Source of the DNA: Thauera sp.
GTDB taxonomy: Bacteria > Pseudomonadota > Gammaproteobacteria > Burkholderiales > Rhodocyclaceae
Assembly (NCBI GenBank): GCA_017302295.1
Contig: JAFLDS010000004.1
Coordinates: 62,001 to 126,000 of the forward strand
DNA length: 64,000 bases
Reading direction: 5' to 3'
Below the pieces are notes generated by a model. That model was not told the origin of the DNA, searched no databases, and saw only the letters and a program-made list of their open reading frames with translations. Positions 60,967 through 64,000 of the stretch are shown one piece after another; within the stretch, counting starts at the first letter, position 1, and the number at the start of each line of letters is the position of its first letter. The translations under genes were made by a program, and so were the position numbers.

Positions 60967-61806
60967 TCAGGCGGCGTCGCGGAACACTTCGTCCGCGCGG
61001 CCCCAGGCAAAGTCGGACAGCAGGCGGTCGAGCCGCGACTGCGTTCGGGCAAGGTTCACGTAATGGCGGAAACGCGTCTTCGCCGTGGCCTCGCGCACCC
61101 GCGGCTGCTCGGGATCGATCTCCCACGGGTGGAAATAGAAGATCGCCGGGCGTCCGTCCTTGCGGTTGACGTGCTCGATCTGCATGCGCGAGACCGCATA
61201 CGGCAGCAGGCGGAAGAAGCCGCCCCCACCCGCCGGCCAGTTGCGGCCGAACACGCGCATGGTGGTGACCGGGATTTCGACCAGGCCGCTCGCGAGCCGC
61301 CACGGAAAGCGCGGCGCGTCGGGGATGCCGTAGTGGTCGTGCTTGACCGGATAGACGCTGGAGCTGTAGCGGTAGCCGGCCTCCGCGATGCAGTCGTGCG
61401 CCCACAGGTTGCCGGTGCCGATGGAGAAGCTCGGCGCGCGGTAGCCGGTGACCTCGTGGCCGACGATGTCCTCGAGCACCGCCTTGGCGAGCGCGATGTC
61501 GGCCTTGAAGGCCTCGGGGCTCAGGTCGCTGGCGCGCTCATGCGCGTAACCGTGGCTGGCCACTTCGTGCCCGGCATCGGCGATGCGGCGCACGAGCTGC
61601 GGGAAACGCTCCGCGATCCAGCCCAGCGTGAAGAAGGTGCCGCGCGCGCCGTGACCGTCGAGCAGCGCGAGGATGCGGTCCACATTGCGCTCGACCCGGC
61701 ACGGCACGCTTTCCCACGCATCACGCGGGAAGTGCGGTGCCAGCGCCGAGACCTGGAAGTAGTCCTCGACGTCGCAGGTGAAGGCGTTGGTGATGCGTTC
61801 GCCCAT
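60967..61806 (-). CDS. Polysaccharide deacetylase, XrtA-associated
   Basis: 279 residues of the NodB family, XrtA type (TIGR03006 by my recognition). TNAFTCDVEDYFQVSAL holds the metal Asp, GARGTFFTLGWIAERFPQ, HEVASHGYAHERASDLSPEA carries the His-x3-His pair, and GYRAPSFSIG the third motif. No signal peptide is seen, so deacetylation may be of the lipid-linked unit in the cytoplasm. Followed 22 bases on by the FemAB-like gene. Confidence 0.93.
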   Translation of the reverse strand: MGERITNAFTCDVEDYFQVSALAPHFPRDAWESVPCRVERNVDRILALLDGHGARGTFFTLGWIAERFPQLVRRIADAGHEVASHGYAHERASDLSPEAFKADIALAKAVLEDIVGHEVTGYRAPSFSIGTGNLWAHDCIAEAGYRYSSSVYPVKHDHYGIPDAPRFPWRLASGLVEIPVTTMRVFGRNWPAGGGGFFRLLPYAVSRMQIEHVNRKDGRPAIFYFHPWEIDPEQPRVREATAKTRFRHYVNLARTQSRLDRLLSDFAWGRADEVFRDAA

Positions 61807-61808
61807 GA

Positions 61809-62984
61809 TCAGCCCGCCTGCGGCAGATTGCGCTCGTGGGCCCGCTCATGGGCGGTGAGCCAGCCGGCCAGATGCGCAGCGATGCGCTCGGCCGTGCGCC
61901 CGTCCCAGTACTCGGGAACGCGCCCGCGCTTGCCGCCGCCGGCGAGGATGGCGTCGGCGCCGTCCATGAGAGGTTGCGGCTCGATGCCGACCAGGGTGTT
62001 GGTGCCCTGCTCCACCGTGATCGGGCGCTCGGTGTTCTCGCGGATGGTGAGACAGGGCACGCCCAGCGCGGTGGTCTCTTCCTGGATGCCGCCCGAATCG
62101 GTGAGCACCATGGCGGCGCCGGACATCAGGCCGAGCATTTCGAGATAACCCTGCGGCGGCAGCACCAGGAAACCCGGCGCGTCGAGCCGGTCGAGCAGGC
62201 CGAAGCGCTCGAGATTGTTGCGGGTGCGCGGATGCAGCGCGAACACGAGCGGCAGGCGCGCACTGATGTGGCGCAGCGCGTCGATGATCGGCCCGAGGGT
62301 GTCCGCATGGTCCACATTGGACGGACGGTGCAGGGTGACGACGCCATAGCCGCCCGCGATCCGCGCCGGGTCGAGCCCCGTCGCGGCGAGCAGTTCCACC
62401 GCGGGCACCGCCTTGGGCAGGCTGGACAGCAGGCTGTCGATCATCACGTTGCCGACGAAGACCGCGCGCTCGGCCGGAATGCCTTCGCGCGCCAGGTTGT
62501 CGTGGGCGCTGCGCTCGGTGGTGTACAGCAGATCTGAGATCTGGTCGGTGAGGATGCGGTTGATCTCCTCGGGCATGCGGCGATCCTCGCTGCGCAGACC
62601 GGATTCGACGTGGATGACCGGGACATGACGCTTGGCCGCGACCAGCGCGCAGGCGAGCGTGGAATTGACGTCGCCGACGACCAGCACCGCGCGCGCACCG
62701 TGCTCGTCGATGACCGGCTCGAAACGCTTCATCACCTCGGCGGTCTGCACCGCGTGCGAGCCGGAACCGACAGCCAGATTGACATCGGGCTCGGGCAGGC
62801 CGAGGTCGGCGAACAGGCGGTCCTTCATTGCCGGATCGTAATGCTGGCCGGTGTGCACCAGCAGCGTACGCAGCGGCGGTTGGTGGGCCGCCAGCGCGCG
62901 GATGATGGGCGCCACCTTCATGTAGTTGGGGCGCGCACCCACGATGCAGATGATGGGCGCCGCGGCGCCGACCGGCGTGCTCAT
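61809..62984 (-). CDS. wecB: UDP-N-acetylglucosamine 2-epimerase (non-hydrolysing)
   Basis: 391 residues. It interconverts UDP-GlcNAc and UDP-ManNAc. Full set of family motifs: VGARPNYMKVAPIIRALA, VHTGQHYDPAMKDRLFADLG, LVVGDVNSTLACALVAAKR, HVESGLRSEDRRMPEEINR, and LTDSGGIQEETTALGVPCL followed by RENTERPITVEQGTN. The gene lies 2 bases upstream of the deacetylase and overlaps the ATPase gene by 4 bases. It implies a ManNAc-type sugar in the polysaccharide. Confidence 0.96.
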   Translation of the reverse strand: MSTPVGAAAPIICIVGARPNYMKVAPIIRALAAHQPPLRTLLVHTGQHYDPAMKDRLFADLGLPEPDVNLAVGSGSHAVQTAEVMKRFEPVIDEHGARAVLVVGDVNSTLACALVAAKRHVPVIHVESGLRSEDRRMPEEINRILTDQISDLLYTTERSAHDNLAREGIPAERAVFVGNVMIDSLLSSLPKAVPAVELLAATGLDPARIAGGYGVVTLHRPSNVDHADTLGPIIDALRHISARLPLVFALHPRTRNNLERFGLLDRLDAPGFLVLPPQGYLEMLGLMSGAAMVLTDSGGIQEETTALGVPCLTIRENTERPITVEQGTNTLVGIEPQPLMDGADAILAGGGKRGRVPEYWDGRTAERIAAHLAGWLTAHERAHERNLPQAG

Positions 62985-64000
62985 TGCGGCTGCTCCTCGA
63001 CCGGACCATCGCGCCGCACCGCCTGCAGCAGCTGGTTGAGCACCGACAGGGTGGCCGACATCGACTGCTCGAGGCCAGCGATGCGCGCCTCGATACGCTG
63101 CATGTCGAAGTTGGCCGCCATGCCCGCGACCTGCTCGGCGACCTCGGGAGCGACCTGCAGGCGATCGAGCGCGAGGTTGTCGAAACGCAGCTCGCGAACG
63201 TTCAGCGACTGGCCGCTGCCTGCGACCGCATCGCGCAGCAGCGGGCGCGCGTCCTCCCTGCCGTCGCGCGCGGCGAATTCTTCGTTCAGTTCGCCGATCA
63301 CGGCACGCACGTCGTCATCGTCGATCGAATGGCGCTCGGCGAGAAAGGCCGCGAGCAGCAGACGGTCGCACAGGGTGTTGATGCGCCTCGGGATGCCGCC
63401 GGTGTGGCCGTAGATGACGGTGTAGGCGTCCGGAGCGAAGATCGGGTCCCCATCCCAGCCGACGTGGGCCAGGCGGTGTTCGATGTAGGCGCGCGTCTCT
63501 TCCGAGTCCAGCGGCCCGAGGTGGTAGGAAGCGATGACACGCTGGCGCAGTTGCTGCATGTCGGCGCCCTGCATCATGTCGCGAAACTCGGGCTGGCCGA
63601 CGAGGAAGCTCTGCAGCAGGGCGTGATCCTCGAGCTGGAAATTGGAGAGCATGCGCAGTTCCTCGACCGCATCCGGGGTCAGGTTCTGCGCTTCGTCCAC
63701 CACCAGCAGCGCGCGCTTGCCCGCCGCGGTGACCGACACGAGGAAGGTCTCGAGCGCGAGCAGCAGCCCGGCCTTGTCGAGCGAGCGGTTGGGCAGGCCA
63801 AAGGCCGCCGCGACCATGCGCAGGATGTCCTTGGCGTCGATCTGGGTGCTGACCAGATTGGCGGCGACCACCTTGTCGGGGTCGAGATGCTCGAGCAGGC
63901 TGCGCACGATGGTGGTCTTGCCCGCGCCGATCTCGCCGGTGATGACAATGAAGCCTTCGCTCTGGTGCAGGCCGTACTCGAGGTAGGCCATCGCCCTGCG
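62981..64000 (-). CDS. XrtA-associated AAA ATPase, 5' end cut by window
   Basis: At least 340 residues are visible; the frame stays open to base 64000 (codons before the ATG at 63991 read RRA, as in relatives), so the ATG is internal. Walker A GEIGAGKTTIVRSLLEHL, Walker B LLVVDEAQNLTPDAVEEL, and RRINTLCDRLLLAAFLAER place it in the ExeA-like general secretion ATPase family, XrtA type (TIGR03015 by my recognition). The C-terminal ~80 residues form a predicted coiled coil. It probably controls or powers assembly of the export machine. In related loci chain-length and tyrosine-kinase genes follow beyond this point. Confidence 0.92.
   Translation of the reverse strand, partial: RRAMAYLEYGLHQSEGFIVITGEIGAGKTTIVRSLLEHLDPDKVVAANLVSTQIDAKDILRMVAAAFGLPNRSLDKAGLLLALETFLVSVTAAGKRALLVVDEAQNLTPDAVEELRMLSNFQLEDHALLQSFLVGQPEFRDMMQGADMQQLRQRVIASYHLGPLDSEETRAYIEHRLAHVGWDGDPIFAPDAYTVIYGHTGGIPRRINTLCDRLLLAAFLAERHSIDDDDVRAVIGELNEEFAARDGREDARPLLRDAVAGSGQSLNVRELRFDNLALDRLQVAPEVAEQVAGMAANFDMQRIEARIAGLEQSMSATLSVLNQLLQAVRRDGPVEEQPQ

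Overview
The window reads as chromosomal DNA of a GC-rich betaproteobacterium, most likely Rhodocyclales (Thauera, Azoarcus or Zoogloea type). This rests on codon use, on gene families recognised by eye, and on the presence of an exosortase A (XrtA/EpsH) exopolysaccharide locus of the kind known in that group. No tRNA, rRNA, CRISPR array or insertion sequence was seen. About 94% of the bases are coding.

Layout. (1) 1-9.3 kb, housekeeping and sulfur: the 3' part of argB; an EmrAB-type efflux pair behind a decayed marR gene; cysD-cysNC (sulfate activation to PAPS) divergent from cysQ (PAP phosphatase) and an SLC13 permease. (2) 9.3-13.4 kb, left arm of the XrtA locus: acyl carrier protein, acyl-CoA ligase and PLP-dependent decarboxylase, with a VapBC module inserted. 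(3) 13.6-47.1 kb, a large cassette of glycan building and decorating genes: a VanZ-heparinase fusion, rmlB/rmlA/rmlC, a Wzx flippase, two MBOAT/SGNH acylation pairs, many glycosyltransferases, a sulfotransferase, a glycosyltransferase fused to an alkaline-phosphatase-superfamily domain, a tightly coupled wecE-gtrA-wbqC-neuD-like-GT2 operon, and an amidotransferase that lacks its glutaminase cysteine. (4) 47.2-64 kb, right arm of the XrtA locus, all on the minus strand: Wzy-like ligase, CapK-like ligase, XrtA-EpsI fusion, four glycosyltransferases, the XrtA-type asparagine synthetase, FemAB-like protein, polysaccharide deacetylase, WecB and the XrtA-associated ATPase (cut by the window end). 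Two more small toxin-antitoxin style groups sit in this arm.

How the genes could work together (inference). RmlA and RmlB make dTDP-4-keto-6-deoxyglucose, which WecE can aminate and a NeuD-like acyltransferase can acylate. WecB makes UDP-ManNAc. Glycosyltransferases assemble the repeat unit, Wzx flips it, and the Wzy-like protein polymerises or ligates it. MBOAT/SGNH pairs would add acyl groups. CysD/CysNC would supply PAPS to the sulfotransferase and CysQ would remove the PAP product. The most interesting reading is therefore a sulfated and acylated exosortase-linked extracellular polysaccharide, with the sulfate-donor genes next to the locus.

The window also holds a dispersed REP-like repeat (five sites, three of them inverted pairs), five toxin-antitoxin-like groups in or beside the XrtA locus, and two gene remnants (marR, Uma2). 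No PEP-CTERM substrate protein was found in the window.
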